From Gammaproteobacteria bacterium (GTDB lineage: Bacteria > Pseudomonadota > Gammaproteobacteria > Thiohalorhabdales > Thiohalorhabdaceae), in contig JAHEOG010000004.1 in the NCBI GenBank assembly GCA_018609925.1, positions 1-28,366 of the forward strand: a stretch of 28,366 nt of DNA. The letters are read 5' to 3'. The position numbers and the translations under genes are program-made. Shown here piece after piece: positions 15,040-23,305 of the stretch. Below the pieces are notes generated by a model, which was not told the origin of the DNA, ran no database searches, and saw only the letters and a list, made by a program, of their open reading frames with translations. The stretch's first letter is position 1. Each line of letters begins with the position of its first letter.

Positions 15040-15357
15040 ATGAGCGAGGGGTACGCCCGCTTCGGAATCGGCCAGGTGGTACACCACCGGCGCTTCAATT
15101 ACCGAGGGGTCATCGTGGACGTGGATCCGGTCTTCCAGGGCTCCGAGGCCTGGTACGAGCTGATGGCCAAGAGCCGGCCACCCAAGGATCGGCCCTGGTA
15201 CCACGTGCTTCCCCACGGCGCGAGCCACCGGACCTACGTCGCCGAGCGCAACCTCGAGCCGGACCCCGAAGGCGCCCAGATCGAGCACCCCGAGCTCGGC
15301 CGGTTCTTCCAAGCCTTCCAAGACGGCCAATACATCCCCCGCGAAGAGCCGAGCTAG
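15040..15357 (+). CDS. hspQ: Heat shock protein HspQ
   Basis: A 105-residue small protein of the HspQ/YccV family: ARFGIGQVVHHRRFNYRGVI, VDPVFQGSEAWYELMAKSRP, then PPKDRPWYHVL, TYVAERNLEP and a C-terminal LGRFFQAF. E. coli HspQ binds hemimethylated DNA and was later shown to be a specificity enhancer of Lon protease. GGGAGG lies 7 bases before ATG 15040. Length is family-typical. Confidence 0.93.
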   Translation: MSEGYARFGIGQVVHHRRFNYRGVIVDVDPVFQGSEAWYELMAKSRPPKDRPWYHVLPHGASHRTYVAERNLEPDPEGAQIEHPELGRFFQAFQDGQYIPREEPS

Positions 15358-15438
15358 GCCACTCGGGCTTCCCGGCTCCGGTCCCCCGTTGCGGACAGGG
15401 CTGCTACAGTTCCCCCTTCGCCGCTGGGGAGCTACCCC

Positions 15439-17274
15439 ATGGAACTCCCTGTCGAGCTCACCGTTACCCTCGTGGTCGGTCTCGGGCTGGCCTGCCAATG
15501 GCTCGCCTGGCGCCTGGGCATCCCCGCGATCATCCTACTCTCCGGGGCCGGTCTCGCCGCCGGACCCGGTCTCGGCGTAATCGGCGCCGGACCCGGCTAC
15601 GGCGAGCTGTTCCACCCCCTGGTCGGCCTGGCGGTCGGCGTCATCCTCTTCGAAGGCGGTTTCAGCCTCCACCTTCACGAGCTTCGCCAGACCGCCCGCG
15701 GCATCTTCCGCCTGGTCTCCGCCGGGGTGGTTTTGAGCTGGCTCCTCGGCACCCTGGCCGGCTACTACGTGGCCGGCCTATCCCTTCCCGTAGCGGTCAT
15801 TCTGGGAGCCATTCTGGTCATAACGGGCCCGACCGTGATCGGTCCCCTTCTCCGCCAAGCCCGCCTCCAGCCCCGACCGGCCTCCTATCTCAAGTGGGAA
15901 GGCATCATCAACGACCCCATTGGGGCCCTGCTGGCCATCCTGGCCTTCGAATTCATCCTCCATTCGGGGCAAGCCGCACCGGCCTGGTGGGCCGTTCTCC
16001 CGGGCCTGGGAGCCGCCCTCGGGGTCGCCCTCGTCCTGGGCGGGGGTGTGGGCTTCCTATTGGGCAAGACCTTCCAATGGGGCTGGGTGCCGGAGTTCCT
16101 CAAGGCCCCGGGCATGCTGGCGGTGGTATTGCTGGTCTATGCCGTAGCCAATCAGGCCCAGGAGGAGGCAGGACTTTTGGCCACCACCTTGATGGGCCTG
16201 GTGATGGGCAATATGGGGCTGGCGTCTAGCCTCGAGCTGCGCCGGTTCAAGGAGCACATCGTGGTGCTTCTGGTGTCGGTGCTGTTCGTCGCCCTGACCG
16301 CCGGCATCGATACCACCACCCTGACCCAGCTCGACGCACGCGCGGCCGCCTTCATCGGTCTGGTCCTCCTGGCGGTGCGCCCCATTGCGGTCCTGCTGGC
16401 CACGCAAGGGGCCAATATTCCCTGGCGAGAGCGGGCGCTAGCGGCCTGGATCGCCCCGCGGGGGATCGTCACCATCGCCATGGCCGGTGTCCTGGGCCCC
16501 TTGCTGGTGGAGCTGGGATATCCCGACGGCCAGGTCCTTTTGCCGCTGGTGGTGACCGTTGTCCTGGTAACGGTCACGCTGCACGGCTTCACCATCCGGC
16601 CCCTCGCCCGCTGGCTGGACCTGGTCTCGGCACGGCAGGACGGGATCCTGATCGTGGGAGCCAACCCCTGGAGCCTGGAGCTGGCCAAGCAGCTCCACGA
16701 TCTGGAGGTCCCGGTGACCATCGCCGACTCCTCGTGGCACCGGCTACGCCCGGCCCGCCTGGCCGGACTCGAGACCCAATCGGGCGAGCTCCTGTCCGAG
16801 CTGGGCCAGCAGCGCCTCGACCTGTCCGGGATCGGCTACCTGCTGGCGACCACCGACAACGATGCCTACAACGCCCTGGTCTGTACCCGCTTCGCCCCGG
16901 AGCTGGGACGGGACCGCATCCTCCAGCTCCCATCCTCCGAGAGCGAGGAGCGGGAGGACCGGGAATTCAGCCAGACTCTTCGGGGACGGACCGCCTTCAG
17001 CGAGGAGGCCACCTACGAGCGCATGATGCAGCTCCACTACCTGGGCTGGACCTTCCAGCGAACCCAACTCACCGATGAATACACCTACGAGGACTTCCGG
17101 GAGCCATTCCCGGCCGACGCAGAGGTCCTGCTGGTGGTCCGGGCGGGCGGCGAAGTGGCCTTCCAGACCGCCGAGCAGCCACTGGAGCCGAATAGTGGAG
17201 ACACCATCCTAGCCTACCGGCCCGCCCGCGAGGATCGGGTAGCGGAAGCCACCGAGGCCCAAGCCCCCTCCTAA
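15439..17274 (+). CDS. CPA1-type Na+(K+)/H+ antiporter with C-terminal RCK domain
   Basis: A 611-residue protein. Residues 1-390 form 12-13 helices; GIINDPIGALLA holds the Asn158-Asp159 pair that marks electroneutral CPA1 exchangers, and RGIVTIAMAGVLGPLL is the second core motif. From about 400 there is an RCK/TrkA-N Rossmann domain (DGILIVGANPWSLELAKQLH) and then a TrkA-C-like beta domain (DAEVLLVVRAGGEVAF, GDTILAYRP). In the Rossmann loop the third glycine is replaced (GANPWS for GxGxxG), so nucleotide binding may be altered. It should exchange Na+ or K+ for H+ with gating by ligand. GGGGAG lies 8 bases before the ATG. Separate from hspQ by 81 bases. Confidence 0.88.
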   Translation: MELPVELTVTLVVGLGLACQWLAWRLGIPAIILLSGAGLAAGPGLGVIGAGPGYGELFHPLVGLAVGVILFEGGFSLHLHELRQTARGIFRLVSAGVVLSWLLGTLAGYYVAGLSLPVAVILGAILVITGPTVIGPLLRQARLQPRPASYLKWEGIINDPIGALLAILAFEFILHSGQAAPAWWAVLPGLGAALGVALVLGGGVGFLLGKTFQWGWVPEFLKAPGMLAVVLLVYAVANQAQEEAGLLATTLMGLVMGNMGLASSLELRRFKEHIVVLLVSVLFVALTAGIDTTTLTQLDARAAAFIGLVLLAVRPIAVLLATQGANIPWRERALAAWIAPRGIVTIAMAGVLGPLLVELGYPDGQVLLPLVVTVVLVTVTLHGFTIRPLARWLDLVSARQDGILIVGANPWSLELAKQLHDLEVPVTIADSSWHRLRPARLAGLETQSGELLSELGQQRLDLSGIGYLLATTDNDAYNALVCTRFAPELGRDRILQLPSSESEEREDREFSQTLRGRTAFSEEATYERMMQLHYLGWTFQRTQLTDEYTYEDFREPFPADAEVLLVVRAGGEVAFQTAEQPLEPNSGDTILAYRPAREDRVAEATEAQAPS

Positions 17275-17289
17275 CCTCATGTAGGTCCT

Positions 17290-17595
17290 TCAAAGGCCCT
17301 TGTCCCAATAGGGCTCTCCCGCAAGCTCACCCACCAGGAAATCAACGAAGGCGCGCACCTTGACTGGAAGGTACCGGCGCTCGGGAAAGACCGCGTTGAC
17401 AGTCAGCTCCGGGGAGCGATACTGCGGAAGCAGGGCCTGGAGACGGCCGGCTCGCAGGTCGTCGCCGACGATGAAGGTGGGCAGTAGGGCGACCCCGATA
17501 CCCGAGACGGCCGCCTCGCGCATGGCATCGCCGTTTTTGCAGCGAAGGCTGCCCTCGACCCGCACGGTTTCCGGGCCGAACGGGCCCTGGAAGGG
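17290..17595 (-). pseudogene. C-terminal remnant of a LysR-family regulator
   Basis: Reading leftward, about 100 residues match the last third of a LysR effector domain: GPFGPETVRVEGSLRCKNGD, AMREAAVSGIGVALLPTFIV, LQALLPQYRSPELTVNAVFP, VRAFVDFLVGEL and the common ending EPYWDKGL. The helix-turn-helix and first effector subdomain are missing; homology ends near 17595 where pirin text starts on the opposite strand. It cannot bind DNA and has no credible start (a GTG at 17565 lies inside the domain). Intact relatives are often divergent from a pirin or quinone-reductase gene. Confidence 0.8.
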
Positions 17596-18416
17596 GCCGG
17601 GTTCCCCGTCCTGCGCCCGTTCCCCGGAGCGGGTCTACAGGGGGCCGATCCCTTCCTGCTGCTCGACGAGATGGGCCCCACGGAGTGGGGACCCGGGGAG
17701 GCCAAAGGCGCCCCGGACCATCCCCACCGGGGTTCAAGACGGTCACCTACATGCTGGCCGGTCGCTTCGAGCACCGGGACTCCTTCGGCTTCTCCGGGAC
17801 CCTGGCCCCGGGAGACGTCCAGTGGATGACCGCCGGGTCCGGAGTGGTCCATTCGGAGCTCCCCGAGGAGGACTTCCGGCGAGCGGGAGGCACCGTCCAC
17901 GGCATCCAGCTCTGGGTTAACCTCCCCGCCGCGGCCAAATGGAACCGGCCCCGCTACCAGGACATTCCCTCGAAGCGAATTCCCGAGGTAACCGGGGATT
18001 GGGGCAAGGCGCGGGTCCTGGCCGGACAGCTCCGGGGGGCCCCCTCCCCCATCGAGACCCATATCCCCATCCTCTACCTGCACCTGGTCCTGGCCCCGGG
18101 CTCGCAGGTCGCCATCCCGGTCCCGGAGGACCACTCCGCCCTGGCCAATCTCCTGGCCGGATCCGGTCCGGTGCGGATCGGCGGAACCGGCCTGAGCGCG
18201 GGCCAGCTGGGGGTCCTGGGAAGGGGGAATCAGGTGACCCTGGCAGGCCCCGAGGCCGGCGAGCCCTGGGGCCAGGTCCTATTGATCGCCGGCGAGCCCC
18301 TGAACGAGCCGGTGGCCCGATACGGTCCCTTCGTCATGAATTCCACCGCGGAGATCGAGCAAGCCCTCCGGGATTTCCGGGACGGGCGCATGGGGACGAT
18401 CCCGCGCACGAAATAA
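17575..18416 (+). pseudogene. Pirin gene, 5'-truncated and frameshifted
   Basis: Pirin is a bicupin iron protein related to quercetinases. Here the first frame, without any start codon, gives RALEGAGFPVLRPFPGAG, then DPFLLLDEMGPTEWG and GAPDHPHRG. At 17731-17734 (GGGGTTC) one base, most simply a T, is missing, and homology resumes as FKTVTYMLAGRFEHRDS, QWMTAGSGVVHSELPEED, HGIQLWVNLPAAAKWNRPRY and the C-terminal cupin, ending at 18416. The metal ligands HxH and His/Glu (VVHSE) are retained. A downstream ATG in the second frame (17685) is too late to give a working N-terminal cupin. The missing start plus frameshift argue for a dead gene. Confidence 0.82.
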
Positions 18417-18426
18417 GGGAGCCTTT

Positions 18427-18927
18427 CTAGAACTCTCCGGCCTCCCGGCGCTCCTTCTTGTCAGAGGTCGGCAGCCGGTCGTCGCGCTCTCGCATAAGCC
18501 AATAGACCCCACCCAGGGCCAGGACCGCCCCCGCCAAGCCGAGCACCTCCGAAGCCGAGCCTGTTTCGATATCCAGAATGATGAACTTGCGGGACAGGGC
18601 TAATATGGCGATCACCAGGACCGTCTTGACCTGGATGATGCTCTCCTCGCGGACCGCCCAGCGCAGGATGGAGTGCTTGAACTCCATGGCGATCAACAGG
18701 GTCATGATGCCGCTGAACACCTCCTGGAAGACCCGGTGGTGCCTGGGGGCCAGGGCCGCATTGCCGGCCGGCTCGAAGATGTGGACCAGCAGATTCCATA
18801 GGGCGACAAGTACCACAAAGGCTATGGCCGCCACCAGGGCGAAGGCCACCGCCTGCTCGAAGCGCTCATAGAGGGTCATCAGCTCCCAGTGGCGCTTGGC
18901 CCACTCCAGGCGGTCGCGTACTCCCAT
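18427..18927 (-). CDS. PsiE-family inner-membrane protein
   Basis: A 166-residue protein with four helices (about 26-48, 69-85 region, 100-120 and 127-143) and the PsiE signature text YERFEQAVAFALVAAIAF, LIAMEFKHSIL and VKTVLVIAILALSRKFIILD. E. coli PsiE is induced by phosphate starvation; its function is unknown. AAAGGAGG stands just before the ATG at 18927. It converges with the pirin remnant (10 bases) and is divergent from the DUF6394 gene across 192 bases. I see no recognisable Pho box. Confidence 0.85.
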   Translation of the reverse strand: MGVRDRLEWAKRHWELMTLYERFEQAVAFALVAAIAFVVLVALWNLLVHIFEPAGNAALAPRHHRVFQEVFSGIMTLLIAMEFKHSILRWAVREESIIQVKTVLVIAILALSRKFIILDIETGSASEVLGLAGAVLALGGVYWLMRERDDRLPTSDKKERREAGEF

Positions 18928-19119
18928 AATGCCTCCTTTCGTTCTCCTACCTAGGAAAACCGCAAGGACTCAAACTCGCCTGACGCTTCGACCCGACTTT
19001 GCCTACCGGCCGGATGCCAGAGCCTTCCTTTCTTTGCCGGAATCGCCTCCGGGCTATGGCCAGGGGCCATCGTGACCTAGGATGGGCGGTCCTTTTTCGG
19101 CTCAGCCGCCGAGGTCGGA

Positions 19120-19503
19120 ATGAACCTGGAAAAGACGATCTTCGCCTTCGTCATCGTCCTGGCGATGACCATCAACTTCGGCTTCTACCTAGGCGATATC
19201 GACAATCCCGCCCACCACAACGTCTACGAACTCTTCGCCGCCATCGTGGTGAGCTTGATCGCCACCGTGATGAAGCTGGGCGAGCGAACCCAGATCGGCG
19301 CCCTCCTGCTGGCCACCAGCCTGGTCGCCGATGTCCAGCTCCTCATCGCGGCAGTGGTCTGGGCGGTAGCGGTGCAAACCCTGGAGACGGGCCTCACCCC
19401 GCCCATCATGGCCGGTATCGTCTCCCTGTCCGGCGGGGCCCTGCTCGCCAATCTGGTATCGGTGGTCCTGCTGGTGGCCGAGACCATCATGGGACGCCGC
19501 TGA
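19120..19503 (+). CDS. DUF6394 family small membrane protein
   Basis: A 127-residue protein with four hydrophobic segments: NLEKTIFAFVIVLAMTINFG, YELFAAIVVSLIATVMKLG, IGALLLATSLVADVQLLIAA and GIVSLSGGALLANLVSVVLL. The text between (DIDNPAHHNVYELF, GERTQIGALLLATSLVAD) is that of DUF6394, of unknown role. GAGG is 5 bases before ATG 19120. A potassium channel gene starts 55 bases after its stop, so the two probably share a transcript and DUF6394 may be an accessory subunit. That link is inferred from position. Confidence 0.75.
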   Translation: MNLEKTIFAFVIVLAMTINFGFYLGDIDNPAHHNVYELFAAIVVSLIATVMKLGERTQIGALLLATSLVADVQLLIAAVVWAVAVQTLETGLTPPIMAGIVSLSGGALLANLVSVVLLVAETIMGRR

Positions 19504-19558
19504 TCTTGACGGCCGTGGGCTGGTCAGCCGTCGGGCAGTTACCCCGGGTTGGCGCGCC

Positions 19559-21265
19559 ATGACGCATGTGATCCCCCTGCTTTTCCGCCGCCTGCGAGCC
19601 CCGCTTGTCGTACTAATCACCACCTATGCCGTGGCCACCCTGGGCCTGGTGCTCATCCCGGGCGAGAAGCCCGGGGGCGAGCCCTGGCGGATGGATTTCT
19701 TTCACGCCTTCTACTTCATCACCTACACCAGCACCACCATTGGGTTCGGCGAGCTCCCTTACGCCTTCAATGCCATACAGCGCTTGTGGACCCTGTTCGC
19801 CATCTACGCCACGGTCCTAGCCTGGTTTTACATGGCGATGGCCCTGGTGGCCCTCCTCCTCGATCCGGCTTTCCGGCAGGCCGTCAATGTCGCTAGGTTC
19901 CACCGGAGCGTCCGCCGCATCGCCGAGCCCTTCTACATCGTCTGCGGCTACGGAGAGAACGGCGCCCTGCTGACGCGGGCCCTGACGGATCAAGGGCTGC
20001 GCACCGTGGTCTTGGACAAGGACCAGGAGCGCATCGATGCCCTCAAGGTGGAGGGCCTGCCCCTGGAAGTCCCGGGGCTATGCACGGACGCAACCGAGCC
20101 CGACGCCCTGGTCCAGGCGGGCCTCGAAAATTGGCGGTGCGCGGGGGTCATTGCGGTAAGCCCGTGGGATGAGGACAACCTATCCATCGCGGTGGCCACC
20201 AAGCTCCTCGCGCCGAGCACACCGGTTATTTGCCGGGTCCTCCATCAGGAGACCGAGGCCAACTTGGCCTCCTTCGGCACCGACCTCATCATCAACCCAT
20301 TCCGCACCTTTGCGGACCGCTTCGCCACGGCCGTCCGCTCCCCCTCCATGTACCTGATCTACGCCTGGCTGACCGGTCTCGAGCACCAACCCAGGGAGGA
20401 GCGGGTCACCCCGCCCCGGGGGACCTGGATCCTGTGCGGCTACGGACGGTTCGGCAAGGCCATGCGTCATCGGCTATCCCAGGAAGGAGTCAAGCCGGTG
20501 ATCGTCGAGGCCGACCCGGAAAAGACCCAGCCCCCCGTGGGGACCGTGGAAGGCCGGGCCACCGAGGCCGAGACGCTGAGGGAGGCGGGAGTGGAGGGCG
20601 CTGACGGCCTTATCGCGGGAACGGACAATGACGCCAACAACCTCTCCATCCTGATGACGGCCCGGGCCATCAACCCCGATCTGTTCACCGTGGCCCGCCA
20701 ATGTCGGAGCCACAACAAATCCCTCTACCGAGCGGCCGACGTTGATCTAGTGCTGGACGCCGGCACGGTCACGTCACGCGAGGTATTGGCGCGGATCAAC
20801 ACCGAGCTGCTCCCTGAGCTCCTCGAGCTTACCCTCGATCAGGACGAGACCTGGGCGGGTGCCCTCGCCGCCCGCATTCGGGCGGTGGCGGGGGACACCC
20901 TACCGACCACCTGGTCCTTGCAAATCGACAACCAGCGGGCCCCGGCCGTCCTGGATGCCATCGCCGAGGTGGGCTTCGCCCATTTGGTTCACCTCCTGAG
21001 CGATCCCCGCGATCGCAGCCAATGGCTGCCGGCGGTGCCCCTGCTCCTCAAGCGGGGAAGCGAGCTCAGCCTATTGCCCGACCCGGATACCACCCTGGAA
21101 ACGGGGGATCGGCTACTGTTCTGTGGCCGCAAGGGAGCGGACCGGGTCATGGCATGGACCGCGGAGGACTACAACCTCTACGCCTACATCCGCACGGGCG
21201 AGGAGCGCCCCCAAGGCCTGTTGTGGGATTGGCTCGCTAGTTACTGCAAAGGGGACTCACCCTGA
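19559..21265 (+). CDS. Two-helix potassium channel with two RCK domains
   Basis: A 568-residue protein. Residues 10-34 are helix 1; the pore loop FYFITYTSTTIGFGELPYAF has selectivity filter Thr60-Ile-Gly-Phe-Gly-Glu65, an unusual form of TVGYGD; helix 2 is about 74-98. Two RCK/TrkA-N domains follow, starting FYIVCGYGENGALL (near 124) and WILCGYGRFGKAM (near 288), each with TrkA-C-like ends. The last 60 residues include GDRLLFCGRKGADRVMAW. The filter should pass K+ but could be less selective. Ligands are probably nucleotides. ATG at 19559 has only a weak SD. Stands downstream of DUF6394. Confidence 0.85.
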   Translation: MTHVIPLLFRRLRAPLVVLITTYAVATLGLVLIPGEKPGGEPWRMDFFHAFYFITYTSTTIGFGELPYAFNAIQRLWTLFAIYATVLAWFYMAMALVALLLDPAFRQAVNVARFHRSVRRIAEPFYIVCGYGENGALLTRALTDQGLRTVVLDKDQERIDALKVEGLPLEVPGLCTDATEPDALVQAGLENWRCAGVIAVSPWDEDNLSIAVATKLLAPSTPVICRVLHQETEANLASFGTDLIINPFRTFADRFATAVRSPSMYLIYAWLTGLEHQPREERVTPPRGTWILCGYGRFGKAMRHRLSQEGVKPVIVEADPEKTQPPVGTVEGRATEAETLREAGVEGADGLIAGTDNDANNLSILMTARAINPDLFTVARQCRSHNKSLYRAADVDLVLDAGTVTSREVLARINTELLPELLELTLDQDETWAGALAARIRAVAGDTLPTTWSLQIDNQRAPAVLDAIAEVGFAHLVHLLSDPRDRSQWLPAVPLLLKRGSELSLLPDPDTTLETGDRLLFCGRKGADRVMAWTAEDYNLYAYIRTGEERPQGLLWDWLASYCKGDSP

Positions 21266-21296
21266 GCGGGCGGGCCGAAGGCGGCCAGGTAGAGGC

Positions 21297-21851
21297 TCAG
21301 AATCGAAAGCCGAAACGCACGGCGTGGAAGTTGATCCCGGGATTGGGGCTGCCCAGCCCGGCGTTGGAGGTATGCGAGAACCGGTAGGCCAAGCTCAGCC
21401 GACGGGGGCCATCCAGGTATCCGCCGAAACCGACGTGGCTGCGAAACTGAAGATTGCTACCCAGATCGGTGGACCCCAGCTTCTCCTCCGAGAGGAGGAC
21501 CGGGCCCACCCCGAGCTCCAAAAACAAGCGGGGAAGCGCAGCCAAGGAATTCCGGGCACCCAAGCGCAGGCCGGTGCCGTATAGGACATCTCCCCCGTCT
21601 TCGGCCTTCAGCCGGGACAGGGAGAGCTCCAAGAAGTGCTGCAGGGTCCACCCCTCCACGGGATGAAGGGGGTCCCCAAGATCGCCGAAGGCCAGGACCC
21701 GGGCGGCTCCCGCGTCCCGCTGGGAGCTCCAGCCTCCTTCCAGCCCTAGCCCCATCTGGGCTTCAGCCGGGGACACCCCGAGCAGGAGCAGGGCCAGGGC
21801 CAGCCCCCAGATTGGGATCCGCCTGCGCTTCCCAGGCTCCGTTGTCGCCAC
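21297..21851 (-). CDS. pagL: Lipid A 3-O-deacylase PagL
   Basis: A 184-residue outer-membrane beta-barrel hydrolase that removes the 3-O acyl chain from lipid A. It has a signal peptide (basic GKRRR then GLALALLLLGVSPAEA, cut near 32), alternating barrel strands and the catalytic segment YRFSHTSNAGLGSPNPGINF, with His160 and Ser162 of the known His-Ser-Glu triad, and a terminal aromatic GFRF as required for barrel insertion. GTG at 21851 is chosen because GGGGAG lies 4-5 bases upstream; a GTG at 21869 has no SD. It converges with the K+ channel gene. Confidence 0.85.
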   Translation of the reverse strand: MATTEPGKRRRIPIWGLALALLLLGVSPAEAQMGLGLEGGWSSQRDAGAARVLAFGDLGDPLHPVEGWTLQHFLELSLSRLKAEDGGDVLYGTGLRLGARNSLAALPRLFLELGVGPVLLSEEKLGSTDLGSNLQFRSHVGFGGYLDGPRRLSLAYRFSHTSNAGLGSPNPGINFHAVRFGFRF

Positions 21852-21887
21852 CGAGCTCCCCACAGGCACCGATCCAAATGGACAAGC

Positions 21888-22556
21888 TCAGATGAGCATC
21901 CGGGAGCCGAGCCGGCTCTTATCTTCCTCGGAGCGCTCGGCATCTACCGGTTCGGGGACATCCCGGCCTCGGCGCACCGCCGGTCGGCTGCCAACCGCCT
22001 CCAGCCAACGCTGTAGGTGGGGCAGACCTTCGACGGAGACCCCGGCCCATTCGTGGGTATGGGCCCAGACCCAATTGGCGATGTCGGCGATGGAATACTC
22101 GTCGGCGAGGTATTCGTGCTCGGCGAGCTGACCGTCGAGGACCTCGTAGAGCCGGCGAGTCTCGCTCTGGTAGCGGCGGACGGCGTAGTCGATCCGCTCG
22201 GGGGCGTAACGGTAGAAGACGTTGGCCTGCCCCTGCATGGGGCCCACCCCGCCCATCTGGAACATGAGCCACTGGACCACCCGGGAGCGGCCCTTGGAAT
22301 CGCCCGGGATCAGGCGGCCGGCCTTTTCCGCCAAATAGAGGAGGATCGCTCCGGATTCAAAGACGGGGAAGTCCCCTTCGTCCCGGTCCACGATGGTAGG
22401 GATTCGCCCGTTGGGATTGAGGGCGAGGTACCAGTCCGCCTTCTGCTCCCCAGCCTCCAGGTCGAGGTGCCGCACCCGGTAGTCCAGGCCCAGCTCCTCC
22501 AGGATGATGGAGGCCTTCCAGCCGTTGGGCGTAGCGGCGGTGTACAGGTCGATCAT
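21888..22556 (-). CDS. Glutathione S-transferase, YfcG/Nu-class-like
   Basis: A 222-residue GST. Thioredoxin-like N-domain: MIDLYTAATPNGWKASIILE, NPNGRIPTIVD, then FESGAILLYLAEKAGRL; helical C-domain: VVQWLMFQMGGVGPMQGQAN, RYQSETRRLYEVLDGQLAEH, YSIADIANWVWAHTHEW. The TPNGxK text and GGVGPMQGQ are characteristic of E. coli YfcG/YghU proteins, which use glutathione for disulfide-bond reduction and some peroxide reduction. GGAGAGG precedes ATG 22556. A TetR regulator is 44 bases upstream in the same direction, probably its operon partner. Confidence 0.88.
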   Translation of the reverse strand: MIDLYTAATPNGWKASIILEELGLDYRVRHLDLEAGEQKADWYLALNPNGRIPTIVDRDEGDFPVFESGAILLYLAEKAGRLIPGDSKGRSRVVQWLMFQMGGVGPMQGQANVFYRYAPERIDYAVRRYQSETRRLYEVLDGQLAEHEYLADEYSIADIANWVWAHTHEWAGVSVEGLPHLQRWLEAVGSRPAVRRGRDVPEPVDAERSEEDKSRLGSRMLI

Positions 22557-22600
22557 GGGGCCTCTCCGAGGGGACTAGCGGATGGGGAATCCGATCCAGC

Positions 22601-23266
22601 TTACGCGGGAGAGCCAAGCTCGGCTTCGGAACCGCCCGATGCCATCGCCGCCGGGAAAGACTCCCCGGTGCCGTGGGCTACGGCTATGGCCCCCGGGGCA
22701 AGGTTTCGCACGATGCCAGGATCCGCGTAGGCCTTGGCCAGTACCATGGCCCCCTGCAGGTAGGCGAACAGCTGCCGGGCGCGGGCACGGAGATCCGCGT
22801 CGCTTGCGGTCACCTCCCCTTGGTCGCGGGCACGGCGGAGGAAGGCCTCGAAGCAGTCGATGCTCTTGTCGAAGATCTCTGCCACACGGACCCGGATGGC
22901 CTCGTTGGTCGTCCCGAGCTCAACCCCGAGATTGCCGAAGGGACACCCGGGGACCTCTCCGGTTTCCACCCGCTTTTCCTCCAATAGCCCCGCGGTAAGA
23001 CCGAAAAGGCGCTGGAGCGCCTCCATGGCGCAGACATCCTGGCTCTCCAACGCGGCATCCATCCGCTCCCGATAGTCCTGCCAGAGGTGGTCGAGGGCGG
23101 CCAGGACGAGGTCGTCTTTGGAGGGGAAGAAATGATAGAAGCTCCCCCGCTTGACCCCGGCCGCCTCGCACAAGGCCCCGACCCCAACGGAGCCGTAGCT
23201 TCCTCCCCAGAGCTCTTGGGCGGCGGCCTGGACCAGCACGTCCCGGGTAGTGCTTCCTCGGTCCAT
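22601..23266 (-). CDS. TetR/AcrR-family repressor with a reactive-type cysteine
   Basis: A 221-residue repressor. Residues 5-52 form the TetR DNA-binding domain (GSVGVGALCEAAGVKRGSFY, HFFPSKDDLV). The ligand domain contains Cys108 in VPGCPFGNLGVEL; the related E. coli NemR senses electrophiles and hypochlorous acid through Cys106 in an equivalent place. GST genes are typical targets of such regulators. GAGGGAAAG precedes ATG 23266. Its promoter spacer carries a palindrome, suggesting self-repression. Inducer is not known. Confidence 0.85.
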   Translation of the reverse strand: MDRGSTTRDVLVQAAAQELWGGSYGSVGVGALCEAAGVKRGSFYHFFPSKDDLVLAALDHLWQDYRERMDAALESQDVCAMEALQRLFGLTAGLLEEKRVETGEVPGCPFGNLGVELGTTNEAIRVRVAEIFDKSIDCFEAFLRRARDQGEVTASDADLRARARQLFAYLQGAMVLAKAYADPGIVRNLAPGAIAVAHGTGESFPAAMASGGSEAELGSPA

Positions 23267-23305
23267 GGGGCTTTCCCTCGTTGAGGGCGATGCGGGAGAT
23301 GGGTA

